From contig NZ_JAQZAO010000004.1 in assembly GCF_028737315.1 (NCBI RefSeq), positions 124,001-188,000 on the forward strand: 64,000 nt of DNA, given 5' to 3'. Source of the DNA: Actinomycetospora lemnae (GTDB lineage Bacteria > Actinomycetota > Actinomycetes > Mycobacteriales > Pseudonocardiaceae). Made by a program: the position numbers and the translations under genes. Of the stretch, positions 9,230-17,364 are shown in pieces. How positions within the stretch are numbered: the stretch's first letter is position 1; every line of letters starts with the position of its first letter. The notes beneath the pieces were generated by a model. That model was not told the DNA's origin, did no database searches, and was given only the letters and a program-made list of their open reading frames with translations.

Positions 9230-9721
9230 CTACGTCGCGCTGTCCACCGACCTCCGGCGCGCTCCGCCGGTCACCACGGGTGCGCCGGCGGGGTCGAAGC
9301 GCCTCTTCATGCTGAAGGCGCGGGGCGTCGGGCCGTGCCGGCGCAGGTGCGCGAGCCGGGCCAGTGCCGCGTCCGGGGTGGGGCGCTCACCGTCACGGAC
9401 CCACCACAGGGCCGTCGGCGGGCCGCTGCTCGGCAGGAGCCACTCGCGCTGGCGGCGCACCAGCTGACCATGGGGGCCGCGGTAGACGAACCGGTGCAGC
9501 GCCTCGTCGTCCTCCCACACCGACAGGTTCACCACCGTGAGCGGCTCGGCGCCGTCGGGCGGCCGGTGCAGGCCACGGTGCGCCTCGGGGTCGCGCCAGA
9601 CGAAGCCCGGCGTGACGTCGGCCAGCCGATTCACCCGGTCGACGACGGCGAGGAAGCCGGCCAGGCGGGGATCGTCGACCGGGTGGCGCAGGCGCGCGAC
9701 GTTGACCTGCGCGAGCTGCAT
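9230..9721 (-). CDS. DUF3291 family protein
   Basis: 163 residues. Features typical of DUF3291: N-terminal MQLAQVNVARLRHPVDDPRL, FVWRDPEAHRG, NLSVWEDDEALHRFVYRGPH and a WW-containing C-terminal region (TALWWVRDGERPTPDAALARL). The fold is probably a dimeric ferredoxin-like alpha/beta barrel, as in antibiotic-biosynthesis monooxygenases; function is unknown. The start is placed at MQLAQV because the reading upstream is low-quality Arg/Ala sequence. The DUF2945-type gene ends 5 bp upstream, so both are one transcript. Confidence 0.8.
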   Translation of the reverse strand: MQLAQVNVARLRHPVDDPRLAGFLAVVDRVNRLADVTPGFVWRDPEAHRGLHRPPDGAEPLTVVNLSVWEDDEALHRFVYRGPHGQLVRRQREWLLPSSGPPTALWWVRDGERPTPDAALARLAHLRRHGPTPRAFSMKRRFDPAGAPVVTGGARRRSVDSAT

Positions 9722-9726
9722 CCCGA

Positions 9727-9945
9727 TCAGTCGGGCATGAGCTCGGAGTGGAGCTTCAGCACCGTCTTCCCGTTCGACTGCTCGAGGACGTAGGCGGGGT
9801 TGTCCTCGGAACCGTTGCGGGTCTGCTTCTTGCCGTCGATCTGGCGCTCGACCCGCTCGGTGTGCACTTCCTTCACCGAGGCCTCGGCCTGGCCGTTGCC
9901 CCAGTTCCACTTGACGTCGTCGCCCTTGCTGAACGCCTTCGCCAC
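9727..9945 (-). CDS. Small TUDOR-like protein (DUF2945 / HVA1 family)
   Basis: 72 residues: AKAFSKGDDVKWNWGNGQAE followed by KQTRNGSEDNPAYVLEQSNG and a C-terminal VLKLHSELMPD. This is the compact beta-barrel 'hypervirulence-associated protein' family found in bacteria and fungi; the molecular role is unknown. Two GTG codons 6 bp apart could start it. GAGGAG ends at 9951, leaving 5 nt to the second GTG (9945), whereas it overlaps the first (9951), so 9945 is preferred. Pairs with the DUF3291 gene. Confidence 0.8.
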   Translation of the reverse strand: MAKAFSKGDDVKWNWGNGQAEASVKEVHTERVERQIDGKKQTRNGSEDNPAYVLEQSNGKTVLKLHSELMPD

Positions 9946-9997
9946 GTCCACTCCTCGCGTCCGGGGCGCTCGGGGTGAGCGACCGGTGCGCGCGGTT

Positions 9998-10040
9998 ACC
10001 CGCCCGGGGAACGACGAAGCGTCCCCGTCCCCGGGCGGGT
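9998..10040 (-). terminator. Strong hairpin downstream of the DUF3073 gene
   Basis: ACCCGCCCGGGG (9998-10009) pairs perfectly over 12 bp with CCCCGGGCGGGT (10029-10040) around a 19-nt loop. It lies 37 bp past the stop codon of the minus-strand DUF3073 gene. Confidence 0.7.
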
Positions 10041-10077
10041 CGACCGTGTCAGCAGGCGGCCCCAGGGCGAGCGGGCG

Positions 10078-10266
10078 TCACCGCTCGTCGTAGCTGTACT
10101 CGGCCCAGCGTGCGTCGACCTGGTCGTCGTCGTCGGAACGGGCGGCGAAACGGTCGTCGCCGCTGCCCAGTTCACGCTGCAGAGCATCGAAGTCCGTGTT
10201 CGGGGAGCTGTACTTGAGCTCTCGGGCCACCTTCGTCTGCTTGGCCTTGGCTCGTCCGCGTCCCAT
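10078..10266 (-). CDS. DUF3073 family protein
   Basis: 62 residues beginning MGRGRAKAKQTKVARELKYS and continuing SPNTDFDALQRELG, with an acidic C-terminus. This is the highly conserved actinobacterial DUF3073 protein usually found next to purM (Rv0810c in M. tuberculosis). The N-terminus is strongly basic and the C-terminus acidic; the role is unknown, though nucleic-acid contact is plausible. The start is set at MGRGRAK, preceded by GAGGGGG at normal spacing. Divergent from the conserved gene at 10404. Confidence 0.93.
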   Translation of the reverse strand: MGRGRAKAKQTKVARELKYSSPNTDFDALQRELGSGDDRFAARSDDDDQVDARWAEYSYDER

Positions 10267-10403
10267 GGCTGGACCCCCTCGCACAGGGCGGGGGCGGCCG
10301 GAGCATCTCCGGCGGCCCCCTGAAATCTGAGGTAACTCTCGTGCTCACGACAATACCGTGTGTCCGATCGGGGTCGCGACGTGACATGGCACGATCGGCG
10401 CCC

Positions 10404-11309
10404 GTGCCCGCCCCCTTCGTCTGCTACCTGCGCGTCTACGAGCCGCTGGGTGCGCTGCGCGGGCCGTTGGCCCAGCGGGTGCGGGCCGGACTGGCTCGTG
10501 GAGCGGTCCCGGTGGCCGATGCGGGGCAGCGTGATCGCGAGGTGTGTCTTCGCGCACAGTTGGGCGTCCCGCCCCGGTTGTTGCCCGGCGAGCGGATCGA
10601 CGGCACGGCCATCGAGGCCCCCGCCGACGTCCTGCTCGCCGACGGCCCGGGCGGTGCCGCGGGGCAGGAGCCGATCGGACCGCAGACGCTCGTGTGCCCG
10701 CTCGAGACCCGGCCGCGGGCGGCCGCTGCGCTCGTCGGCTTCCTGTCCAGCGAGACGCCGGTGCTGCGCACGGCCGTGCTGACCGCCGAGGAGTCGGTGG
10801 TGCGTTCCCGGGCGGAGGCGGTCGTCGCGGAGCTGGGCGACGCGGCCACCCACATCGTCTCGGCGACGTGGACGGTGCCGCTGCCGTGGTTCGCGTTGGT
10901 CGAGCCCGCCGAGCGGATCCTCGTCCTGCCCAGCGAGGATGCGGTCACCGCGCCCGAGGCGCCGGTCCGCCGCTGCTACTGGCGCGTCGCGATGGGCGAC
11001 GCGCTCGCCCGTGCCGACGCCGGCGCCGACCTGCTCGCCGAGACCCTCGGCGACGACGGGCCCTCCGACGTCCTGCGCGACACCGCCCGCTGGCTGCGCC
11101 ACTTCGACCCGGGCTCGCTCGTCGAGCTCGACTACGGCGGCATCGTGGCGCTGCTCGACGACCAGACCCTCGCCGCCGACACCTCGGCCGAGGACGTCGC
11201 CGAGGCGCTCGAGGCCCTGCGGGCCGGCGACGCCGAGCGCGCGATGGCGAGCTACCGGCGCCTGCGCGACTTCTGGGCCGGCATCGCCGTCCACCAGCGC
11301 GCGAACTAG
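10404..11309 (+). CDS. Conserved actinobacterial protein next to purM (DUF8083-like)
   Basis: 301 residues from GTG 10404. No catalytic motif is recognised. It begins VPAPFVCYLRVYEPLGAL and carries the conserved-looking PLETRPRAAAALVGF and PLPWFALVEPAERILV, ending in an acidic helical region (SLVELDYGGIVALL). Proteins of this kind lie beside DUF3073 in many actinobacteria (compare Rv0811c, by memory). The start is uncertain: ATG 10386 is an in-frame alternative, but the sequence from 10404 is the more typical N-terminus and a CACGAT -10-like box lies 8 nt upstream. Function unknown. Confidence 0.75.
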   Translation: MPAPFVCYLRVYEPLGALRGPLAQRVRAGLARGAVPVADAGQRDREVCLRAQLGVPPRLLPGERIDGTAIEAPADVLLADGPGGAAGQEPIGPQTLVCPLETRPRAAAALVGFLSSETPVLRTAVLTAEESVVRSRAEAVVAELGDAATHIVSATWTVPLPWFALVEPAERILVLPSEDAVTAPEAPVRRCYWRVAMGDALARADAGADLLAETLGDDGPSDVLRDTARWLRHFDPGSLVELDYGGIVALLDDQTLAADTSAEDVAEALEALRAGDAERAMASYRRLRDFWAGIAVHQRAN

Positions 11310-11367
11310 GTGCGCCTCTCGTGGCAGTGGGCGCGCCGAGGGGCGAGCCGACCGACCCACGAGCCCG

Positions 11368-11940
11368 TCAGGCGCCCTCGCGCTCGCGGCGCAGCAGGTC
11401 GTCCACCGACGCCGAGCCGTCGCGGTAGCGGCGGCCCATCTCGTCGTTGCAGGCGTCCATGACCTGCTGCACGCGCCCGCGGTGCTCCGAGACCGACGCC
11501 TCCTCCTGCGCGTAGGCCTCGGCCGCGGCGGTCAGGTCGGTCTCGGAGAGCGTGGCGACGTCGGAGAGACCCGTGTCGGCGAGGAGCGCCTCGACGTGAC
11601 GGCGGTGCGACTCGGCGCGCGACGGCTGCACGGTGTGGTGCCGCCCGCGGCCGGCGGCCGGGCCGAGGGCGTTGGCGGCGAGGATGCGGGGCAGCTCGTC
11701 GACCAGCGACGGGCCGTCCTCGCCCCGCGTCTCCGCGTCACGCCGGCGCTGCTCGAACCGGACGATGTCCATCCGCGCGTGCAGCAGACGGCGCAGGTAG
11801 GACAGGTCGGTCTCCTCCTGGGCGGCGTCGTCGCGCTTGGCGCGCACGTCGTCCATCGGGCAGGTCGCCAGGTCCGCGAGGAAGGCGGGGTCGAGCACGC
11901 GGTCGAGGCGTCGACGGCCACCCTGCCGGAACTCGATCAT
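11368..11940 (-). CDS. rsiG: RsiG-type c-di-GMP-dependent anti-sigma factor
   Basis: 190 residues, predicted helical. RsiG of Streptomyces binds sigma factor WhiG when loaded with c-di-GMP and carries two E(X)3S(X)2R(X)3Q(X)3D motifs on antiparallel helices. Here the second motif is exact: E147-S151-R154-Q158-D162 in EASVSEHRGRVQQVMD. The first is E43-S47-R50-H54-D58 in ETDLSYLRRLLHARMD, with His in place of Gln. The N-terminal LDRVLDPAFLADLATCPMDDVRA and C-terminal EMGRRYRDG also fit the family. It likely controls a WhiG/FliA-type sigma factor not present in this window. Start at MIEFRQGG, since upstream residues look non-coding. Confidence 0.85.
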   Translation of the reverse strand: MIEFRQGGRRRLDRVLDPAFLADLATCPMDDVRAKRDDAAQEETDLSYLRRLLHARMDIVRFEQRRRDAETRGEDGPSLVDELPRILAANALGPAAGRGRHHTVQPSRAESHRRHVEALLADTGLSDVATLSETDLTAAAEAYAQEEASVSEHRGRVQQVMDACNDEMGRRYRDGSASVDDLLRREREGA

Positions 11941-12044
11941 GTCTTCATGGTGCGCGCCACGGCGGGGCGGTGTCATCCCGCACCCGGGTCGGCGCGTCGA
12001 GAGGTGCGTGTCGCGCGCGCGCCGGTCGACCGAGCCCCGCCGGC

Positions 12045-13064
12045 TCACCCGAACGTCGGCACCGGTGAGCGTTCGTGCTGGTCGGCGAGCACCCGGGCCA
12101 GCCAGGCGGGGTCGACGTTGCCGCCGCTCACCACGGCGACGGTGCGTCGGGTGCGGTCGGCGGGCGGCAGGGCGAGCCATCCGGCCGTGGCGACGGCGCC
12201 GCTCGCCTCGCACGCGACGCCGGCGGCGTGCAGGCGGCGGGTGGCGTCGGCGATGGCCTCCTCGTCGATGGTGACGACGTCGGCGACGAGGTCGCGCACG
12301 TGCGGCCAGGTCAGCTCGCCGAGCACGGTGGCGCGCAGGCCGTCGGCGGCGGTCGCGGCGACCTGCTCGCGCGGGAAGCGGACCCGCTCGCCCGCGCGCC
12401 GGCTCGCCGCGGCGTCACCCGCGAGCTCCGGCTCGGCGCCGACGACCCGCACCCCGGACCCGCGCAGCGCGGCGGCGATCCCGCTGATCAGCCCGCCGCC
12501 CCCGATCGGCACGACGACCTGCTCGACGTCCGGGCGGTCGGCGAGGATCTCGGCGCCGACCGTGCCCTGACCGGCGATGACGTGCGGGTGGTCGTACGGC
12601 GGGATCAGCGTCCCCCCGGTCTCGGCGACCACGGCGTCGGCCGCGGACTCCCGCTCGTCGGCGGGCACCCGGACGAGACGGGCCCCGAGCTCTGCCATCG
12701 CCGCGACCTTGGTCTCGACGGCGTCGTCGGGGGCCACCACCGTGCACGGGACCCCGAGGCGGCGCGCGACCCAGGCCAGCGCCCGCCCGTGGTTGCCCGA
12801 GGAGTGGGTGACGAGCCCCGCCGCCTGTCGCTCGGGGGCGAGCCGGCTCGCGGCGTGGAAGGCGCCGCGCACCTTGAAGGCGCCGACCGGCTGGAGGTCC
12901 TCGCGCTTGACGGCGAAGCCGTCCGCGAGGTCGGTCAGCGGGGTGCGGACGGCCACCCCGTCGAGCACCGCGGCCGCCGCGGCGACGTCCTCGGGACCGA
13001 GCAGCGGTGCACGGTCGAGCTCCCCCGTCGGCGTGCTCCCCTGGTTGCTCCGTCTCCCGCTCAT
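12045..13064 (-). CDS. PLP-dependent threonine/serine dehydratase-like enzyme
   Basis: 339 residues of the tryptophan-synthase-beta fold type. The PLP-lysine segment is LQPVGAFKVRGA (typical SFKxRGA; the preceding Ser is Ala here). HSSGNHGRALAWVARRLGVP is the substrate loop, and GGGGLISGIA is the phosphate-binding glycine loop. ACEASGAVATAG and the C-terminal VVSGGNVD match threonine ammonia-lyase/serine racemase relatives. There is no ACT regulatory domain, so this is a short catabolic-type enzyme; exact substrate is uncertain. Its ATG overlaps the stop of the upstream ygfZ gene by 3 bp within ATGA, making it the last gene of the Fur-ygfZ operon. Confidence 0.88.
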   Translation of the reverse strand: MSGRRSNQGSTPTGELDRAPLLGPEDVAAAAAVLDGVAVRTPLTDLADGFAVKREDLQPVGAFKVRGAFHAASRLAPERQAAGLVTHSSGNHGRALAWVARRLGVPCTVVAPDDAVETKVAAMAELGARLVRVPADERESAADAVVAETGGTLIPPYDHPHVIAGQGTVGAEILADRPDVEQVVVPIGGGGLISGIAAALRGSGVRVVGAEPELAGDAAASRRAGERVRFPREQVAATAADGLRATVLGELTWPHVRDLVADVVTIDEEAIADATRRLHAAGVACEASGAVATAGWLALPPADRTRRTVAVVSGGNVDPAWLARVLADQHERSPVPTFG

Positions 13065-14236
13065 CCCCGCAGGCGCCGCATCGCCGCGCGCCCGGGCGGC
13101 TCGCCGGTGTCCGGCGGGATCGAGTCGGGGTCGACGGCGGCCGGGCCCGCGACCAGGTCGTCGGACTCCGGCGCCACCCACAGCGGGTCGCCGCCGGGCG
13201 CGGACGTCACCGCCGAGCGCTTGAGCAGCGCGAGGGCGACGGTGCCGAGCTCGTGGTGGCGCACGGCGGAGCCGAGCCGGCCGACGGCGCGCCCGCCCTC
13301 CTCGCCGAGCACCGGGGTGCCGGGCGGGGGCAGCGGGTCGTCGCCGGACTGCAGGTGCAGGAGCACGAGCTGGCGCGGCGGACGGCCGAGGTTCGCGACG
13401 CGCGACACCGTCTCCTGCCCGCGGTAGCAGCCCTTCTGCAGGTGGACGGCGGCGCCGATCCAGCCCATCTCGTGCGGGATCGCTCGCTCGTCGGTGTCGA
13501 GGCCGAGACGCGGGCGCAGCGCGGCGACCCGCAGGGCCTCGAAGGCGTCGTGGCCGGCCGCGCGCGCCCCGGCGCCGCGCAACCGCGACCACCAGGACCC
13601 GAGCTCGGCCCGCGGGACCACCAGGTCGACCGCGGCCTCCGCGTCCGGGCCGGGCCAGGGCATGCGGCGCACGATGCCGGCTCCGGAGGTCGAGCTCCGC
13701 TGCGCTCCGTCTCCGACGCCCGGGAGGGCGGCCGCGGCGTGGTCGCCGTGCGGGGCGGGGACGCCGGCGGCGGTGAGCACCTCGTCCACCGCCGGACCGA
13801 CGACGGAGAGCAGCGCCCACGCGTCGGTCTCGTCGGCCACCTCGACCTGCGACCAGAAGCGCATGCGGTCGAGGTAGTCGGCGAGCGCGGCGGCCCGGCC
13901 GGGCTCGACGTCGAGCCACACCGTGTCGTCGACGTGGGCGAGGACGGCGTGGTGCTCCACGCGGCCCTGCGCGTCGAGCACCAGCGCCTCAGTGCCGCCG
14001 CCGTCGGGCAGGTCCGCGACCTGCTGGGACAGCAGCAGGTGCAGCCAGCTCAGCCGCTCGGGACCGGTGACGCGGACGACGCCGCGGTGGGAGCGGTCGA
14101 CGACGCCCGCGCGGCGGGTCATCGCGCGCTGCTCGCCGAACGGGTCGCCGTAGTGGGCGGGGACGGCGGCGTCCAGGGCGTCCTCGGCGTCCACCGGGGC
14201 GACGGCCCCGGGTTCGTCGAAGGGAGAGGTGGTCAC
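13061..14236 (-). CDS. ygfZ: Folate-binding protein YgfZ / GcvT-like
   Basis: 391 residues. YgfZ proteins bind tetrahydrofolate and support iron-sulfur cluster assembly or repair. The signature K-G-C-Y-x-G-Q-E is intact as LQKGCYRGQETVSRV. The N-terminal half shows the aminomethyltransferase fold features (VVRVTGPERLSWLHLLLSQ, FWSQVEV). GTG start overlaps the stop of the upstream Fur-family gene (GTGA), and its own stop overlaps the start of the PLP-enzyme gene (ATGA), so translation of all three is coupled. An insertion-like segment ALPGVGDGAQRSSTSGAG precedes VRRMPWPGPDAE. Confidence 0.92.
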   Translation of the reverse strand: MTTSPFDEPGAVAPVDAEDALDAAVPAHYGDPFGEQRAMTRRAGVVDRSHRGVVRVTGPERLSWLHLLLSQQVADLPDGGGTEALVLDAQGRVEHHAVLAHVDDTVWLDVEPGRAAALADYLDRMRFWSQVEVADETDAWALLSVVGPAVDEVLTAAGVPAPHGDHAAAALPGVGDGAQRSSTSGAGIVRRMPWPGPDAEAAVDLVVPRAELGSWWSRLRGAGARAAGHDAFEALRVAALRPRLGLDTDERAIPHEMGWIGAAVHLQKGCYRGQETVSRVANLGRPPRQLVLLHLQSGDDPLPPPGTPVLGEEGGRAVGRLGSAVRHHELGTVALALLKRSAVTSAPGGDPLWVAPESDDLVAGPAAVDPDSIPPDTGEPPGRAAMRRLRG

Positions 14237-14685
14237 GGTGCGTCCTCCGCGAGCTCGGCGTCGGCGCGGTCGGCGCAGTCGCGGCACGAGCCCGACAGCG
14301 CGACGTGGGTGGCGTCCAGGCGGAAGCCGTGCGACTCCCGGAGGGCGGCCGTCAGGTCGTCCAGGGCGGCGACGTCGATCTCGTCGACGCGGCCGCAGTG
14401 GTGGCAGACGAGGTGGACGTGCTCGTGCTCGGAGGTCGCGTACGTCGGCGCGCCGTGCCCGAGGTGGGTGTGCTTGACGACCCCGAGCTGCTCGAGCAGG
14501 TCGAGCGTCCGGTAGACGGTGGTGATGTTCACCGCCGGCGCCGTCTCCTGCACCCGCGTGCAGACCGCCTCGGGCGTCGCGTGCCCGAGCTCCGCGACGG
14601 CGTCGAGGACCAGCTGGCGCTGCGGTGTCATACGCAGACCGCGGCGGTGCAGGGTCTGCCGCAGTTCGGTGTCCACCCCGTTCAT
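14233..14685 (-). CDS. Fur-family metal-responsive repressor
   Basis: 150 residues. The winged-helix N-terminus LHRRGLRMTPQRQLVLDAV and NITTVYRTLDLLEQLGVV is the Fur DNA-binding domain. HEHVHLVCHHCGRVDEID and the C-terminal CRDC supply the regulatory and structural metal sites (His cluster plus two CxxC pairs). Whether it senses Fe, Zn or peroxide cannot be decided. First gene of the operon with ygfZ and the PLP lyase; the link to an Fe-S cluster protein favours iron or oxidative control. ATG start, GAGG about 8 nt upstream. Confidence 0.93.
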   Translation of the reverse strand: MNGVDTELRQTLHRRGLRMTPQRQLVLDAVAELGHATPEAVCTRVQETAPAVNITTVYRTLDLLEQLGVVKHTHLGHGAPTYATSEHEHVHLVCHHCGRVDEIDVAALDDLTAALRESHGFRLDATHVALSGSCRDCADRADAELAEDAP

Positions 14686-14814
14686 GGTAGGCGCCTCGAC
14701 CACCCCGCCGAGCGGGTGCGGCTCCGTGCGCCGGGCGGCGCTGGTCCCTACGATCGGAGACTTCCGCGCCGGACCGGACGGCGTCGGAGAGACCCCGGCA
14801 GCAGGCAGGTGACG

Positions 14815-15762
14815 ATGACGACCGGTGAGCAGGGACGCACACCGCCCGACGCCGAGCACTACCTGGATCTCTCGGGTGTCGAGGAGGACAGTCCCGGCCC
14901 GCACTTCGACGTCGTCCTGCGGGGTTACGACCGTCGTCAGGTCGACGAGCACGTCGCCGGCCTGCGGCGCATGAACGCCCAGCTCCGGGCGCAGCTCGCG
15001 GTGCGTGAGCGGCGGCGGGGCAGCGCCCCGGCGGCCTCGGCGCTCGAGGGGCGTCTCTCGGACACCATCCCGGAGGCCCGCCGCTCCCCGGCGGGCGACC
15101 AGCCGGCCGGGAGCCCGGACATGGTCGGCGCCTTCAACGACCGCCTGCGCGGCATCCTCCAGGCCGCCGAGCAGGAGGCCCAGCTCGTGCGCAGCAAGGC
15201 CGCCGAGTCGCTGCTGGCCGAGCACGCCGAGTCCCGCGCCGCCCTCGCCGACCTGCGCGCGCAGCGCGACGCCGTCGTCGACGAGCTCGTGCGCCTGCGC
15301 GGACGCCTCGACGAGATCGTCTCCGGTCCCGTGCGCCCGTCCGCGCCGCCGCCGGGCCCGCCGCGGCCACCGGGGCAGGGAGGCCCCATCGGCCCGCCCG
15401 CTCCGTGGCGCGGCCCGGGTCGGCCGCCCGGCCCGCCGTCGCCCGGTCCCCGCCCGCACGGGCCGTACGGCGCGGCGCCGCACGCCGCGCCCGTGGGACC
15501 GGACGCCGGCCCCGGTGCGTCCGCGGAGGACACCATCACGGTGGATCCCACGGCGTCGGACGGCGCCGCCGAGGCCCCGGCGGACACGAGCGCCGACACC
15601 GCGGCCGACACCGCGGCCGACACCGCCGCCGTGGACGCCGTGGACACCCCCGCGGACGGGACGGCCGGCGAGGCCACCGCCGACGTCACCGAGGGCGCCG
15701 ACTCGTCGGACCGGACGGTCCGCTCCGCCGCGGCGACCCCGGAGCGTGCGGCAGACGGGTGA
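14815..15762 (+). CDS. DivIVA-like coiled-coil protein with Pro-rich tail
   Basis: 315 residues. The N-terminal FDVVLRGYDRRQVDEHVAGL matches the DivIVA/Wag31 lipid-binding motif (RGYDxxxVDxxV). A coiled coil follows (about 100-170: AEQEAQLVRSKAAESLLAEH and LRAQRDAVVDELVRLRGRL). The remainder is a disordered Pro/Gly-rich then Ala/Asp/Thr-rich tail containing DTAADTAADTAA repeats. Role inferred: a polar or septal scaffold for cell-wall growth. A TACGAT -10-like element lies about 66 bp upstream. The start could also be GTG 14809. Followed closely by a single-pass membrane protein gene. Confidence 0.8.
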   Translation: MTTGEQGRTPPDAEHYLDLSGVEEDSPGPHFDVVLRGYDRRQVDEHVAGLRRMNAQLRAQLAVRERRRGSAPAASALEGRLSDTIPEARRSPAGDQPAGSPDMVGAFNDRLRGILQAAEQEAQLVRSKAAESLLAEHAESRAALADLRAQRDAVVDELVRLRGRLDEIVSGPVRPSAPPPGPPRPPGQGGPIGPPAPWRGPGRPPGPPSPGPRPHGPYGAAPHAAPVGPDAGPGASAEDTITVDPTASDGAAEAPADTSADTAADTAADTAAVDAVDTPADGTAGEATADVTEGADSSDRTVRSAAATPERAADG

Positions 15763-15829
15763 CTCCGTCCGTCCGTCCGTGACCACGACGACCGGCTCGG
15801 CGCCTCCGGACGGCGTACCGTCTGCGGCC

Positions 15830-16573
15830 ATGGGCGTGCTCGAATCCCCGATCACGTGGATCGTCGTCGCCGCCGTCCTCGTGGTCATCGCGGTGGTGCT
15901 GCTCGTGCTCTCCGCGGTCCGCCGCCGGCGGGCGCGCCGGGCCGCCGCGGCCGCCGCCGCCTGGCCGCCCCCGGCCCTCGAGGCCGGCCGGGTCGACCCC
16001 GACGCGCCCTGGACGGGACCGACGCCCGAGGTCGCGCGCGAGCGTGTCGGCGTGCGCACGCCGGTGTCGAACCTCTCCGGGCGCGCCGACGCCGCGGCCG
16101 CCACGCGCTACGCCGAGCCGGACACGTCCCCCATCGACGTCGACACCATCCGTGCCCGCCTCGCCGCCGAGCCGGCGCGCGCGGACCCGCCCACCAGCGA
16201 TGGCGACCCGGGAGCCACCGAGGCCGCCAAGGACCGCCTGCTGGGCGTGCTGCTGCGCGACCCGCAGGCCGCGATCAGCGCGGTCTCCGCGATCACCGCG
16301 CTCACCGCCGCGGGGACCGGGCGGCCGGGCGAGGGCCACGGCGACGTCACCGCCCTCCTGCGCGCCGGGCTGAGCCCCGCCCAGGTCGCGCGGCTGGTCG
16401 GCGTGGACGAGCGCGCGCTCGCCACCGTCGTCGCGCGCGGCCTGGGACTGCTGCCGGCGGATCAGGCGTCCGGCGGCGGCGTCGCCACCGGCGAGAACCG
16501 CACCGACGACCCGGGTCGCAGCTGGGCGAACACCGCCAGCTCCGCGGGGTCGACGACGCCGACGACGGGATAG
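15830..16573 (+). CDS. Single-pass membrane protein of unknown function
   Basis: 247 residues. An N-terminal transmembrane helix (about 10-32: WIVVAAVLVVIAVVLLVLSA) is followed by a basic stop-transfer RRRRARR and an Ala-rich cytosolic domain. The region LLGVLLRDPQAAISAVSAIT and GLSPAQVARLVGVDERALA, which resembles a helix-turn-helix, looks conserved. No family recognised. The 3' end overlaps the convergent pxpC gene by 112 bp; the overlapping C-terminus is low-quality Thr/Ser/Gly sequence, so the true stop may have been lost by read-through mutation. Confidence 0.6.
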   Translation: MGVLESPITWIVVAAVLVVIAVVLLVLSAVRRRRARRAAAAAAAWPPPALEAGRVDPDAPWTGPTPEVARERVGVRTPVSNLSGRADAAAATRYAEPDTSPIDVDTIRARLAAEPARADPPTSDGDPGATEAAKDRLLGVLLRDPQAAISAVSAITALTAAGTGRPGEGHGDVTALLRAGLSPAQVARLVGVDERALATVVARGLGLLPADQASGGGVATGENRTDDPGRSWANTASSAGSTTPTTG

Positions 16574-17364
16574 CCGCCGGTCGTCGGGTGGTCGGCGAGG
16601 AAGACGACCGGCTGCCCGTCCGGCGGCACCTGCACGGCCCCGCCGACCAGGCCCTCGCTGCGCAGCTCCTCGCCCCGGCGGTCGGCGGCCCGCTCGAGCG
16701 CGGGGCCCTCGAGGCGCACGCCGACACGGTCGCCGGTCGGCGCCACCGTCCACGTGCCCGCGCGCAGGCGGCCCGCGGCGTCGTCCACCCAGTCGGCCCG
16801 CGGCCCGAGGTGCACGCGCACCGTCACCGCGTCGGGCGCCGCCGAGACGCCGAGCGCCCCGGTGCCCACCGGCGGGATCGTCGTCGGCGGGCCCAGCGGC
16901 AGCCGCGTGCCGACCTCCAGCGGCGCCGGCCCGAGTCCCGAGAGCGTGTCGGCACTGCGGCTGCCGAGCACCGGGTCGACGGCGATGCCCCCGCCCACCG
17001 CGAGGTAGCCGCGCAGGCCGGAGGTCGGCGACGGCACGACCACCTCGTCACCGGCGGTCACGTGGACCGGCTGGTGGGACGGCACGGTCCGCTCGCCGCC
17101 GGCGGCGCGCCGGACGCGCAGGCCACCGGGCGGTCCGGTCAGCGCCACGGTCGTCGCCGCGCTCACGCGCACGGCCAGCCCGCCGAGGAGCACCTCGAGC
17201 CCGGCCTCGTCGGGCCCGTTGCCGACGAGGCGCTGCGCGAGCGCGTGGGCGGGCCGGTCGAGCGCGCCGGCGGCCGGCACGCCGATGTGCGCCCAGCCGG
17301 GCCGGCCGCGGTCGACCACCAGCGCCTGGGGCCCGACCGCGGTGACCTCGAGCTCGCGCCTCAC
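16462..17364 (-). CDS. pxpC: 5-oxoprolinase subunit C (biotin-dependent carboxyltransferase-like)
   Basis: 300 residues; PxpC/KipA family, partner of PxpB in ATP-dependent hydrolysis of 5-oxoproline to glutamate. Typical segments: VDRGRPGWAHIGVPAAGALD, GNGPDEAGLEVLLGG, LRGYLAVGGGIAVDPVLGSR and the C-terminal GQPVVFLADHPTTGGYPVVG. GTG start overlaps the pxpB stop as GTGA, so the pair is translationally coupled. No pxpA (LamB/YcsF) gene is visible in this window. The 3' end overlaps the convergent membrane-protein gene. Confidence 0.93.
   Translation of the reverse strand: MRRELEVTAVGPQALVVDRGRPGWAHIGVPAAGALDRPAHALAQRLVGNGPDEAGLEVLLGGLAVRVSAATTVALTGPPGGLRVRRAAGGERTVPSHQPVHVTAGDEVVVPSPTSGLRGYLAVGGGIAVDPVLGSRSADTLSGLGPAPLEVGTRLPLGPPTTIPPVGTGALGVSAAPDAVTVRVHLGPRADWVDDAAGRLRAGTWTVAPTGDRVGVRLEGPALERAADRRGEELRSEGLVGGAVQVPPDGQPVVFLADHPTTGGYPVVGVVDPAELAVFAQLRPGSSVRFSPVATPPPDA

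Noticed and set aside
11311-11366. Terminator between the convergent genes at 11.3 kb
   Set aside because: CTCGTGG and CCACGAG arms are too far apart with a long loop to call confidently.
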